A stretch of 64,000 bases of DNA. It comes from a virus. The position numbers and the translations under genes were made by a program. Within the stretch, counting starts at the first letter, position 1, and every line of letters begins with the position of its first letter. The stretch lies in IMG/VR virus record IMGVR_UViG_3300028571_000830, positions 52,918 to 116,917 of that record; one strand, written 5' to 3'. This document shows positions 27,607 through 34,755 of this stretch, one piece after another. The notes beneath the pieces were generated by a model that was not told the origin of the DNA, made no database searches, and worked only from the letters and a program-made list of their open reading frames with translations.

Positions 27607-27780
27607 AGGTCTACATGTTAAACGACATAACCAAATTTATTTTAAAAATAATTTTTTTTCAAAATATAAGGGGTCTATATTAGTGAGAGAGTTGACCACT
27701 TCCAATTACAACCCCTCCTACAAATTATCGAATTGGGGATACTCCCCATAGTATTAACAAACAATTAAACAACAAAAAAA
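27607..27780. promoter_or_regulatory. Divergent early/late control region
   Basis: No gene. It contains a long A/T tract (about 27641-27660) and, further on, inverted GGGG/CCCC patches: GGGGTC near 27670, ACCCCTCC near 27710 and GGGGATACTCCCC at 27734-27746. The last is a short inverted repeat just before the 120 aa early gene. No good host-type promoter is visible on the plus strand, so rightward transcription may use a phage-specific signal. Confidence 0.45.
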
Positions 27781-28143
27781 ATGAAAAAGGAATTAAATTT
27801 AAAAGGAAGAGATGTATTAAAAATTAAGGCATTGCCAGGCGAACTTGACTACGACAAAGAAAGTAAGATGAAAGGCAAAAAGTACAGAAGATTTGCCTAC
27901 GATAATGCAGTGTTTGTTGCCAATACAGAAGATTCCTTTTGTAAACAGTTCGATGAAGATAAGTTGTACAGTGTTGATCTACTTTGGGAACAAAATGGGG
28001 ACAAATCACAACTTAGTTTAATGAACAACACAAGTATTGATCGTGAGATTAACATGGCAAGGGCAGAAGCCACCTTGACCAGCATTATGCACAATGTTAA
28101 GGCAGAAGCTATTGATGAGGCATTGCTTGATGCTATTAGCTAA
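27781..28143 (+). CDS. First rightward early gene, unknown function
   Basis: 120 aa, charged, starting MKKELNLKGRDVLKI. Its codon use is richer in G and C than the surrounding genes. It stands alone between the divergent control region and a strong terminator, so it is a single-gene unit and probably well expressed. The C-terminal part is helical (MARAEATLTSIMHNVKAEA). No family recognised; an abundant early DNA- or host-protein-binding factor would fit the context. Confidence 0.7.
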   Translation: MKKELNLKGRDVLKIKALPGELDYDKESKMKGKKYRRFAYDNAVFVANTEDSFCKQFDEDKLYSVDLLWEQNGDKSQLSLMNNTSIDREINMARAEATLTSIMHNVKAEAIDEALLDAIS

Positions 28144-28144
28144 T

Positions 28145-28168
28145 AAAAGGGGCTTTGCCCCTTTTTTC
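28145..28168 (+). terminator. Strong terminator after the first early gene
   Basis: AAAAGGGGC, loop TTT, GCCCCTTTTTT: an eight-pair stem with a run of six T. It begins just after the TAA of the 120 aa gene. The next 200 bases to 28377 hold no gene that I can see. Confidence 0.9.
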
Positions 28169-28377
28169 ATATAAAGGGTGGGAGAATTGTGCCCAATTGG
28201 GTGGGATATTAAATCCTACTCATTAACCCTTTATTTATTACATAATTAACTATTAATTAGATAGTTATGTGTGTAAAAGAATAGATGTGTAACCCTCTCA
28301 GACATATAACATGCTCTTCTCAACATCATTAAATCAATACACTAATTAATATACATATAGCTTTAAACATAGAAATC

Positions 28378-28575
28378 ATGATAACAATAAGTGAACTTAT
28401 AGAATATGCATACAATAGATGTGCAATAGAAATAGATATTCTAATAGAAAAGAAACATTTAATACAAGAACAATTTAATAATGGATTGATTGATTATATG
28501 GATTATTCTTTTCTTATAGAAGATGTTCAGAATGATATAGATATTATATGTCCTATAGATATTAGTTTTATTTAA
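28378..28575 (+). CDS. Small early protein, unknown function
   Basis: 65 aa, acidic and helical, starting MITISELIEYAYNRC. Preceded by the AAATCATG context seen before several early genes of this phage. No recognised family. Confidence 0.55.
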   Translation: MITISELIEYAYNRCAIEIDILIEKKHLIQEQFNNGLIDYMDYSFLIEDVQNDIDIICPIDISFI

Positions 28576-28592
28576 ACCTCTTTATATATATT

Positions 28593-28817
28593 ATGGAAAC
28601 ACGTATTTTAGGTATTGTAGGGAACACTCTATATATACAAGGATTTTATGCTGGTGATTATTCTCATCAGCTTATTATTCCTAAACATGAATTAGATGCA
28701 TTTATAGATTCTGGAATTCCTGTATATGATAATATTAATTATATAGAATGTCAAGAACATGGAATGACATATGATCAATATATGGAATATTTAGAACAAT
28801 ATAATAAAGAATATTAA
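28593..28817 (+). CDS. Small early protein, unknown function
   Basis: 74 aa, beta-rich at the start (METRILGIVGNTLYIQGF), acidic at the end. It follows the 65 aa gene after 17 bases and precedes the first structured RNA candidate. No recognised family. Confidence 0.55.
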   Translation: METRILGIVGNTLYIQGFYAGDYSHQLIIPKHELDAFIDSGIPVYDNINYIECQEHGMTYDQYMEYLEQYNKEY

Positions 28818-28834
28818 GTTATTTCCTTTTGCAC

Positions 28835-29040
28835 ACACATCATTTAAGACTGATTAATTGACTATTATTATATCTGGATAATCCTTTGGGTAAAGATGTG
28901 ATATTGCCAGTCAGCGTTTTAATCAGTCTTCCAAGAATGAGACAGTTGTAATGAACAAGACCAAGTTGAGGTTAACGTGACCTTGTAAAAATCGCTTGTG
29001 AGGTTTGTTACAACTGAGTGTGTAAAGGGAATTGTTGCAT
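28835..29040 (+). ncRNA. Structured RNA candidate, copy A
   Basis: No gene fits this interval. A perfect 12 bp stem joins 28846-28857 with 28919-28930 (AAGACTGATTAA with its complement). Next comes the single-stranded segment CCAAGAATGAGA, then a perfect 9 bp stem, CAGTTGTAA (28943-28951) with TTACAACTG (29008-29016), enclosing a 5 bp stem ACAAG/CTTGT (28955-28959, 28982-28986) around ACCA and ACGTGAC. It ends AGTGTGTAAAGGGAA. A second copy at 30.34-30.55 kb keeps the same plan with different paired bases, which argues for a functional RNA. Not matched to any RNA family I know. Confidence 0.6.
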
Positions 29041-29115
29041 ATTACATACATAACTATGGAGATATGTATTGTAGGGAACACATGCTTCTTATTATAATTA
29101 TCACCCAATATACAG

Positions 29116-29197
29116 TTATATAAAGTTGTAATGTGTGTAGAGAGAAGGATATTCCCTTAGTATTCTTTTATTCATGACACATTACAGCTTTATATAA
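29116..29197 (+). repeat. Long inverted repeat 3' of RNA copy A
   Basis: 29116-29135 pairs with 29178-29197 over 20 bp with one G-U pair, leaving a 42-base loop. It ends 18 bases before the zincin-like gene. It could be the 3' domain of RNA copy A, an RNase III site or a transcription barrier; there is no clean T-run. Confidence 0.7.
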
Positions 29198-29215
29198 AAT
29201 TAAAAAAACAAATCT

Positions 29216-29602
29216 ATGATTATATATAAATTTGCCTTATACACATTATTATTAAGTTATAATCCATGTGATGTATTCACTTATTATAATGTTACAGAAA
29301 TGCATGGATTAAATTTAAAAGATTGTCAAGCATATAATAATACATCTCAAGATGCTTATTTTGCTGGTTGGTCTAATTATATACCTAATTCTAAAGGGTA
29401 TAAAAAAGATGATGCAAAATTTGTATTTATTAATCTCAATAGATGTAATAGTGATGTTGAAACATTTGCTTTAGTAATGCACGAATTAATGCATCAATCA
29501 TTTGATATTCACAAGAATAAAATTAACAAAGAAGAAGAAATAATAACATGGGCAGAAAAAGAAGCACATTTAGTAATTAAAATAATAAATCTAAACAAAT
29601 GA
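29216..29602 (+). CDS. Small zincin-like metallopeptidase
   Basis: 128 aa. HELMHQSFDIH at residues 89-99 is an HExxH zinc site with a third possible ligand His99 or the Glu in the following EEEII helix. A hydrophobic start (FALYTLLLSYN) could be a short signal sequence or buried strand. Such mini-zincins occur in phages and may cut host or virion proteins, but their targets are unknown. The stop overlaps the next gene by 4 bases. Confidence 0.6.
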   Translation: MIIYKFALYTLLLSYNPCDVFTYYNVTEMHGLNLKDCQAYNNTSQDAYFAGWSNYIPNSKGYKKDDAKFVFINLNRCNSDVETFALVMHELMHQSFDIHKNKINKEEEIITWAEKEAHLVIKIINLNK

Positions 29603-29919
29603 AAACAATAGAAATACAAATATTAGCACAAGATGTTAATAATGCAGGAAACTTTTTAGATAGTAATAATTGTATTTTAGCTACAGCTATTAAAAGACAA
29701 TTTAATGTAACAGCTGTTATTGAAGATATATTGTATTCATATATTATTAATGTTAGATATAATCATGATACATATGGTGTTAATCAATACGAAGAAGACA
29801 TCAGATTAGCAAGAGGTGTTCCTGATGATACATTAATTAGAACTATTAATTTACAACTATATAAGAAAGATGGCTGGATTAGAAAAGTAATTGATAAATT
29901 TAGGTCTTATTGGTACTAA
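29599..29919 (+). CDS. Early protein, unknown function
   Basis: 106 aa starting MKTIEIQILAQDVNN, alpha/beta, overlapping the zincin-like gene by 4 bases, so the two are coupled. No motif recognised. Confidence 0.55.
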   Translation: MKTIEIQILAQDVNNAGNFLDSNNCILATAIKRQFNVTAVIEDILYSYIINVRYNHDTYGVNQYEEDIRLARGVPDDTLIRTINLQLYKKDGWIRKVIDKFRSYWY

Positions 29920-30031
29920 TACACAAACCCACTGTATTAATTGTGATAAAATACACATAAAAGATAGTAAAGTTTGGTCAAAACATATCAGAACTAACAG
30001 AAATATTAAATCAAAAATCAAAACAAAATGA
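29891..30031 (+). CDS. Possible 46 aa basic protein with TTG start
   Basis: Frame from TTG 29891 to TGA 30029-30031, with CINC and a Lys/Arg-rich C-terminus. Its stop overlaps the next ATG as ATGA, like many real gene pairs here, but the start codon and length are weak. Confidence 0.3.
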   Translation: MINLGLIGTNTQTHCINCDKIHIKDSKVWSKHIRTNRNIKSKIKTK

Positions 30032-30174
30032 AAAAACACAGAACTAAAACATTCTATCTACACTGTAAGACAGAGAGTAGATACCAATTGATTAAAGAAT
30101 ATTTAATGACTAAATACTCTGTATATACAGCAGTATTTGAGAATGGCTATGGTCATTTTAGAATAGTGTATTAA
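30028..30174 (+). CDS. 48 aa small protein, unknown function
   Basis: Starts MKKHRTKTFYLHCK at ATG 30028 and ends at TAA 30172-30174. Basic N-terminus and an aromatic, compact C-terminus (GYGHFRIVY). Normal codon use. No family recognised. Confidence 0.5.
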   Translation: MKKHRTKTFYLHCKTESRYQLIKEYLMTKYSVYTAVFENGYGHFRIVY

Positions 30175-30180
30175 AGCATA

Positions 30181-30339
30181 GCCCAAATTTAACTGATTAT
30201 TAGGCTATAAACATTAGAATCAGTCCTTAGAGTGGTGGTTGATAGGAATATCATAAACTCTGTAATGCACCATTCTCATGTGGATATAAAGACTTCTTAG
30301 TACGATGTAGAGCAAGATAGTAGTTGCAGGCTAAGATGT
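30181..30339 (+). other. Non-coding stretch with a degenerate copy of the RNA stem
   Basis: No gene. ACTGATT (30192-30198) pairs with AATCAGT (30218-30224), and is followed by CC, as in the first stem of RNA copies A and B. The rest lacks the other conserved parts, so it may be a decayed third copy or the 5' domain of copy B. Confidence 0.45.
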
Positions 30340-30545
30340 GAAACCACACTGATTAAGTTTGAAAATAATACTACAGATTATGCATGTAGTTCTTAATCAG
30401 TCTCCCAAGGATGAGCAGTTGTAAAATGGAATAGCTGACCAGCTACGTGTGACAGCTCTGATATCTGACTCTTAACTGAGAGGATATTATTCAAGTGTCT
30501 ATTCACGCAATAACAAGTACTGGTACAACTTGAGTGCAGAGGGAA
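30340..30545 (+). ncRNA. Structured RNA candidate, copy B
   Basis: Same plan as copy A at 28.85 kb. ACTGATTAAG (30348-30357) pairs with CTTAATCAGT (30392-30401), with an inner CTACA/TGTAG hairpin. Then CTCCCAAGGATGAG, then AGTTGTA with TACAACT (30417-30423 and 30524-30530), enclosing AGCTG/CAGCT (30433-30437, 30453-30457) around ACCA and ACGTGTGA. It ends GAGTGCAGAGGGAAA. The five inner base pairs all differ from copy A but still pair. No gene in the interval. Confidence 0.6.
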
Positions 30546-30551
30546 AACATT

Positions 30552-30628
30552 AACCAATTAAACAAATGCATGCGTATTAACTATTCATGGTTTTTTTTAA
30601 TCAAACGTATGTGTTTGTTTTTTTGGTT
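30552..30628 (+). terminator. Long imperfect hairpin with T-rich arm after RNA copy B
   Basis: 30552-30575 pairs imperfectly with 30605-30628 (AACC/GGTT, AAACAAA/TTTGTTT, CAT/ATG, CGT/ACG). T-runs lie in the loop and the 3' arm. It probably ends the RNA copy B transcript or is its 3' domain. Confidence 0.5.
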
Positions 30629-30661
30629 ATATTTACACACACAATTTAAACACAAAATATT

Positions 30662-30850
30662 ATGATTAATTTTTTATGGATGCTATATATAGCATTGATG
30701 TTGTTTGCTACAGTTTCGACAATTATTGATATTGTTGATGTAAGAGCATCTGATAATAAGTATATTTTTAATGATAAAGACTATTTTATACCTGGAATTG
30801 TTATCACTTGTCTATTATGGGCAAGTTTTATTGTTTATTATTTAAATTAA
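30662..30850 (+). CDS. Small two-helix membrane protein
   Basis: 62 aa with membrane segments at about residues 3-22 and 42-60. It is followed after 7 bases by another small membrane protein. Likely sits in the inner membrane; may alter host envelope or block superinfection, which is inference only. Confidence 0.55.
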   Translation: MINFLWMLYIALMLFATVSTIIDIVDVRASDNKYIFNDKDYFIPGIVITCLLWASFIVYYLN

Positions 30851-30857
30851 AATCATT

Positions 30858-31079
30858 ATGAAAACATTATTATTGTTAGCAATATACATTGCTTCATTTG
30901 TTATTATTTTCTTTATTGTATCATTTCCTCCATGTATATTTGTTGGATCTTACAAAGCTGTTATTTATAATAGCACCTGGCAATTGATGTATTCATTCTT
31001 TATTGGATGGTGGATGGCATCATTTCCAGCAAGAGAGTATTATTTATTGCATAAAGAGTATTTTGATAAAATATTTTAA
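30858..31079 (+). CDS. Small membrane protein
   Basis: 73 aa with membrane segments at about residues 4-24 and 38-55, starting MKTLLLLAIYIASF. Part of a run of three tiny membrane proteins. No family recognised. Confidence 0.55.
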   Translation: MKTLLLLAIYIASFVIIFFIVSFPPCIFVGSYKAVIYNSTWQLMYSFFIGWWMASFPAREYYLLHKEYFDKIF

Positions 31080-31090
31080 ATTAAATCATT

Positions 31091-31171
31091 ATGAAAAGAT
31101 CAGCAGAACAAAATATTAAATTATTTTTAGCCATGATATTGTTCATGGCTATTCTATCAGTATTAGTTTAA
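31091..31171 (+). CDS. 26 aa single-span membrane peptide
   Basis: ATG 31091 to TAA 31169. Charged N-terminus MKRSAEQN followed by one hydrophobic helix (LFLAMILFMAILSVLV). It has the same AATCATTATG start context as the gene before it, which supports translation. Confidence 0.45.
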   Translation: MKRSAEQNIKLFLAMILFMAILSVLV

Positions 31172-31188
31172 AACAGAATAATAACATT

Positions 31189-31230
31189 AATAAGCAATGT
31201 GTATATAATAATGCACATTGCTTATTTTAT
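31189..31230 (+). terminator. Terminator after the membrane-protein trio
   Basis: Perfect 13 bp stem AATAAGCAATGTG (31189-31201) with CACATTGCTTATT (31214-31226), then TTAT. The 3' arm's T-rich end fits termination. Confidence 0.75.
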
Positions 31231-31239
31231 TATATTAAT

Positions 31240-31446
31240 ATGATAACTAAAGAACAATTAGAATCAATTAATTTTAGAACCAAAGATGGAACATTATATC
31301 ATGATTATTATAGATTTGAGTTTGAATACAATATTAAATCACAGGATCTATATAGTTTTAATGATGTAAATGGAAAAACAAACTATCTTTGTCCTGTAAT
31401 AGACATTAATCAATTAAAGGAATTAACAGAATATTATATTAAATAA
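31240..31446 (+). CDS. Small early protein, unknown function
   Basis: 68 aa starting MITKEQLESINFRTK, alpha/beta. It begins after a terminator and is followed by the tRNA-Leu-like RNA. No family recognised. Confidence 0.5.
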   Translation: MITKEQLESINFRTKDGTLYHDYYRFEFEYNIKSQDLYSFNDVNGKTNYLCPVIDINQLKELTEYYIK

Positions 31447-31476
31447 AGTGGAGGGGAGTCAGTAACAAATTAAAAT

Positions 31477-31646
31477 AGTCAGGTGGCGGAATTGGTAGAC
31501 GCACACATTAACTCGCAAGGTTGATATTGTATGATAGACGTTAGCGGACATCATACAGGAGTGGCAAAACGCTGGTGGTACGATTGCAATCGTAAATGGA
31601 AGAGAAAACCACAAATGGCCTACAGGTTCGAATCCTGTCCTGACTA
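31477..31646 (+). tRNA. tRNA-Leu-like RNA with an abnormal middle
   Basis: Perfect 7 bp acceptor AGTCAGG (31477-31483) with CCTGACT (31639-31645), discriminator A, no encoded CCA. The D arm GCGGAATTGGTAGACGC is Leu-like, and the T arm ACAGG-TTCGAAT-CCTGT is perfect. In between lie about 120 bases instead of about 45. A possible anticodon hairpin ATTAAC-TCGCAAG-GTTGAT (31507-31525) lacks U33 and is followed by hairpins GTATGAT/ATCATAC and TACGATTG/CAATCGTA. It may be a tRNA with an inserted segment, or a tRNA mimic. Not a group I intron: too short and no core. Confidence 0.6.
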
Positions 31647-31668
31647 CAAATAAACTTAAATTTAAACT

Positions 31669-31869
31669 ATGAAAGCAAAAGAAAAATTAAAAAAGAAAGA
31701 CATTTGTTATTGTGATAAATGTTCATCTCCAATAGGGAGTAAACAAAAAATCTACAAAATTGAAAAATTGTATGCTGGAGAAATTGTTAATGTATTAGTT
31801 TGTAATGATTGTAGTAACGAACATCAAGCTCAATTAACATGGTCTATAAATGCTCAAACACAAATTTAA
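31669..31869 (+). CDS. Small zinc-ribbon protein
   Basis: 66 aa, basic N-terminus (MKAKEKLKKKDICY), then CDKC at about 16-19 and CNDC at about 48-51, the two CxxC halves of a zinc ribbon. Starts 22 bases after the tRNA-like RNA. Function unknown; nucleic-acid or protein binding is usual for this shape. Confidence 0.6.
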   Translation: MKAKEKLKKKDICYCDKCSSPIGSKQKIYKIEKLYAGEIVNVLVCNDCSNEHQAQLTWSINAQTQI

Positions 31870-31882
31870 AAAAAAAATAACT

Positions 31883-31990
31883 ATGAAAAAGATTATAACG
31901 AATGTATTAGGAGTTTGTTTAGGAATTTTAGCAATCAGTTTTATAATAATAGGTATAATTGATGCAATATTATATTTATTAGTCGATTGA
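31883..31990 (+). CDS. 35 aa membrane peptide
   Basis: ATG 31883 to TGA 31988. MKKIITN followed by a continuous hydrophobic stretch (VLGVCLGILAISFIIIGII). Likely a single-span inner-membrane peptide. Confidence 0.45.
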   Translation: MKKIITNVLGVCLGILAISFIIIGIIDAILYLLVD

Positions 31991-32015
31991 TATAAATTTA
32001 GTAACCAATTTTATA

Positions 32016-32408
32016 ATGTATAATTATGTATTTAGAAGCAGAATTAGTATGCGAATAGAAGTGTCAAATGGAGAGATAGTGGATAAGTACACTATCCTCC
32101 AAATTAAAGCTCTAATGATTAAAGATGAAGCTAAATTAATTAACATTAATAAAGAACTATATTATTTAACACCTATTGTAGAAGAATTAAAAATAGATGA
32201 CTCTAAAAGAAAAGCTTTAATGAAAGTGAATCTTTCTTTATGGATGGTGGAAAATGAAATTAGAGAATGTGAAGCTTCATCAAGATTTGATGATTATTTT
32301 GTTGCTCTTGCAATACAGGTGTATAAACTTAATGATGAACGTGCTGCAATTAAAAAACAAATTAACATTGAAACAAATTCAAACCTAATAGAAGAAAAAT
32401 CATATTAA
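32016..32408 (+). CDS. DUF6165-like protein
   Basis: 130 aa. IEVSNGEIVDKYTILQIK followed by KDEAKL is the start of the DUF6165 family, whose function is unknown; the C-terminal VYKLNDERAAIKKQIN also fits that family. The family match begins at Met12, so translation may start at 32049, where an AGAAGCAG stretch lies upstream. Ends one base before the next gene. Confidence 0.65.
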   Translation: MYNYVFRSRISMRIEVSNGEIVDKYTILQIKALMIKDEAKLININKELYYLTPIVEELKIDDSKRKALMKVNLSLWMVENEIRECEASSRFDDYFVALAIQVYKLNDERAAIKKQINIETNSNLIEEKSY

Positions 32409-32409
32409 C

Positions 32410-32853
32410 ATGTATGTAGAAGCAGAATTAGTATTAAAGAGCTATAAGCCTCTTAAACTAGAAGAAGGAATGTTGTTTATTAATAAAATAGCAAGAACAG
32501 ATGCTGTTGAACTATTTATTCTTGAAGAACTTCCAGATGATGAAGAAAAGTTTGTAGTGACACATGGTTATCCTGTAGAACCATACATCATCCAGCATGA
32601 ATTATTAAATAATGTAGAAACACCTATTATTCTTGCTATACCAGAACAAATTGGTTGGTGGGATGATGGTGATGATGTAGATGAATTAAGAGAAATGTCT
32701 ATAGAAGAGATTAATAATGTTATTAGTCAATTCACTGGATTATTGGAAATATATCTGGAAGATGATGAAATAGGTGATCCACTATTAATAGAAGATAGAG
32801 TGATGCTTAGATATCTTACAGATGAAGAAGATTGGGAAGACAATGAAGACTAG
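32410..32853 (+). CDS. Acidic early protein, unknown function
   Basis: 147 aa with about 30% Asp/Glu and few Lys; starts MYVEAELVLKSYKPL and ends DEEDWEDNED. Strong negative charge recalls DNA-mimic or nucleoid-interfering proteins, but that is speculation. Ends in TAG, showing that TAG is a stop here. Followed by a terminator. Confidence 0.6.
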   Translation: MYVEAELVLKSYKPLKLEEGMLFINKIARTDAVELFILEELPDDEEKFVVTHGYPVEPYIIQHELLNNVETPIILAIPEQIGWWDDGDDVDELREMSIEEINNVISQFTGLLEIYLEDDEIGDPLLIEDRVMLRYLTDEEDWEDNED

Positions 32854-32866
32854 TGTGTGATGTGAG

Positions 32867-32900
32867 AGGGAGATGTGCAGAAATGCCTCTCCCTTTTTTT
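32867..32900 (+). terminator. Rho-independent terminator
   Basis: AGGGAGA (32867-32873) pairs with TCTCCCT (32888-32894), with inner GCA/TGC, then seven T. It closely resembles the terminator at 34195-34228 (both contain AGATGTG and AAATG in the loop), so one may have been copied. Confidence 0.85.
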
Positions 32901-32904
32901 ATTA

Positions 32905-32940
32905 TTAAACAAAGAAATCAAATTTTAAACAAAGAAATCA
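32905..32940 (+). repeat. Tandem leader repeat before the 202 aa gene
   Basis: TTAAACAAAGAAATCA occurs at 32905-32920 and again at 32925-32940, the second copy running into the ATG. A shorter form (ACAGAAATCATG) precedes the gene at 33581. It may be a duplicated translation leader used in place of a Shine-Dalgarno sequence. Confidence 0.6.
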
Positions 32941-33548
32941 TGAAAGTGCAATTTAATCATGATCATGCCTTGGCTAAAGATGATACAAGATGGTATCTGT
33001 TAGAACAAATGGAAGATCTTCATAAGTATAAACCTAAACTACTCACACTACCAGCAAATAATTTTCTGTTTGAACACTTAGTATCCTCTAGATACCATAG
33101 TGCTTCAATAGATTGTGTAGAGTATAACAAGGCTGTTTATGAAAAAGCTAAAACTCATAAACTTAATAAATATAACTATGAGTACTTAGATGTATTTGAT
33201 AAAGCACATGCAAATCCAGGAGTGTATGATCTTATATGGATAGATTTATGTGGTAATCTATCTTTATCTAATATGAACAATCTTATTAGTGTTATACAAA
33301 ATACTTTAAAATCTCATTCTATACTAGCATTTACATTTACAGCTGGTAGAGAGTTTGGATTAAATAAGATAATGGAAGTTTATGGATGTAAAGAACCTAA
33401 AGAATTTAGATTTGAGTTCTTTCCTAATTTATTAGTTAGATTAGGTAAACTATCTCATCCCAAATTCAGACTAGACAATCTTATTAAGTATAAAAACAAT
33501 AAAAACAATTCTACACCAATGTGTATGTTCGTATTTAAAACCTATTAA
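32940..33548 (+). CDS. Rossmann-type, methyltransferase-like protein
   Basis: 202 aa from ATG 32940 (MKVQFNHDHALAKDD). A longer in-frame start at 32853 would read through the terminator and is rejected. The pattern LLTLPANNFLFE, then SIDCVEYNKAVYEKA, then YEYLDVFD and YDLIWIDLCG looks like an S-adenosylmethionine-binding Rossmann fold (acidic end of strand 2, Asp after strand 3, and a motif IV-like strand 4), but the classical GxGxG loop is absent. Methyltransferase activity is therefore only a possibility. Confidence 0.45.
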   Translation: MKVQFNHDHALAKDDTRWYLLEQMEDLHKYKPKLLTLPANNFLFEHLVSSRYHSASIDCVEYNKAVYEKAKTHKLNKYNYEYLDVFDKAHANPGVYDLIWIDLCGNLSLSNMNNLISVIQNTLKSHSILAFTFTAGREFGLNKIMEVYGCKEPKEFRFEFFPNLLVRLGKLSHPKFRLDNLIKYKNNKNNSTPMCMFVFKTY

Positions 33549-33580
33549 TTAACTCAATTAAAAATTAAAACACAGAAATC

Positions 33581-34180
33581 ATGAAAAGCATTAAAGATCA
33601 AATTACAGAAAAAGAAAAAGAAAATTTAATTAAAGACATTAAATCTGGTAATTATACAATTAAGGATTTAGCTAATAAGTATAGATATCCTTCAAGTGCC
33701 AGTTTACATGGTTTAATTCACTGGTGGAAAAAACAAGGACTTTTGGATAAATCTGATGCATTAAAGAAGCTTGGTGATAAAAAGGAACATAAAGTTCATC
33801 TTTCTAAAGATCAAAAAATGGAATTGTATAAAGATCATACATCTAAAAAATATAGTAATATAGAGCTTGCAAAAATGTATGACCTTCCAGACAGTGGATC
33901 AGTTAGTGGTATATTAACTAGATTTAAAAAAAGTAGAAATTTTAGTACAATTTCAAGTGTTATTGATGTTCCTGTAAAAGTGTCTCGTCTTAAAGATTCA
34001 AATAATACTGTTTCTTCTCCTAAACCTAACATCCCTGTAAAAACTATTGTTACACCTAAAGGTGAGATATTAACAATCAGAACTATCAACTTCCCAGATG
34101 GATTCTCTATACAAATAGAGAAAGCATTTATTAGTGGAGTGTTGATTCATGAGAATGGTAATATCACAATCATTAAATAA
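33581..34180 (+). CDS. Protein with two helix-turn-helix repeats
   Basis: 199 aa. Two related HTH units: YTIKDLANKYRYPSSASLHGLI (about 25-46) and YSNIELAKMYDLPDSGSVSGIL (about 88-109). Each is preceded by a Lys-rich helix. A beta-rich C-terminal domain (residues 145-199) follows. Probably a DNA-binding regulator or transposase-like HTH adapter; no nuclease motif. Followed by a terminator. Confidence 0.6.
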   Translation: MKSIKDQITEKEKENLIKDIKSGNYTIKDLANKYRYPSSASLHGLIHWWKKQGLLDKSDALKKLGDKKEHKVHLSKDQKMELYKDHTSKKYSNIELAKMYDLPDSGSVSGILTRFKKSRNFSTISSVIDVPVKVSRLKDSNNTVSSPKPNIPVKTIVTPKGEILTIRTINFPDGFSIQIEKAFISGVLIHENGNITIIK

Positions 34181-34194
34181 ATAATTTAAATAAT

Positions 34195-34228
34195 AAGGAG
34201 AGATGTGTGTAAATGTCTCTCCTTTTTT
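34195..34228 (+). terminator. Rho-independent terminator
   Basis: AAGGAGAGA (34195-34203) pairs perfectly with TCTCTCCTT (34216-34224), and the T run continues to 34228. It ends the two-HTH gene. Confidence 0.85.
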
Positions 34229-34241
34229 AATTTAATTAATT

Positions 34242-34755
34242 ATGCCTACAATAGAAATTCCAGATAAAATATGTCCTCATTGTGGTAGTACAAGATGGAG
34301 TGTTTATAAAAAAAAAAGACTGGAGATCAGAAAAATTATATAAAACTATTAACTATTATACTAATTATTCTTGTGCTAGTATATCTGATACAGGTTGTTC
34401 AAAGATAAGACGTAAAAAATATTATGTGGCTAATCCAAGAATTAAAGTTTCAGAAGAACATACTAAAAAAAGAGTAAATGAATATCACAAAAATAATAAA
34501 CACAAATGGATAAGTCAGTCAAAAGAAATTCATAGAGAAAGATTAAAACTTTATTATAACACTAATCCTAAATACAAAGAACGTATTCAAACTCATGAAA
34601 GAAAAGATAGACAATTACTTAATGACGCTTATGTTAAAAAAGTAATTATTGCTCATAATACAGGTTTAATATGTTCAGATATACCTCAAGAATTAATAGA
34701 ATTAAAAAGAAAACAATTATTATTAACTAGAATAATTAGAAACAATGGGAACTAA
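34242..34755 (+). CDS. Zinc-finger/homing-associated protein with a poly-A frameshift
   Basis: The frame from ATG 34242 (MPTIEIPDKICPHCGS) stops at 34341, while the frame that continues to 34755 has its own in-frame start only at GTG 34282. They meet at a run of ten A (34306-34315); losing one A joins them into about 170 aa with a CPHCGS knuckle, a C-rich segment (YSCASISDTGCSK), a basic helical middle and a C-terminal DIPQELIELKRKQLL helix. This C-terminus is common in Bacteroidota phage zinc-finger/HNH-like proteins. Either polymerase slippage, an assembly error or recent decay. Confidence 0.6.

Noticed and set aside
31477-31646. Group I intron inside the tRNA-Leu-like RNA
   Set aside because: The extra segment is only about 80 bases and lacks the conserved core.
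32853-32939. Extended N-terminus of the methyltransferase-like protein
   Set aside because: It would read through a strong terminator; the ATG at 32940 has the phage's usual leader.
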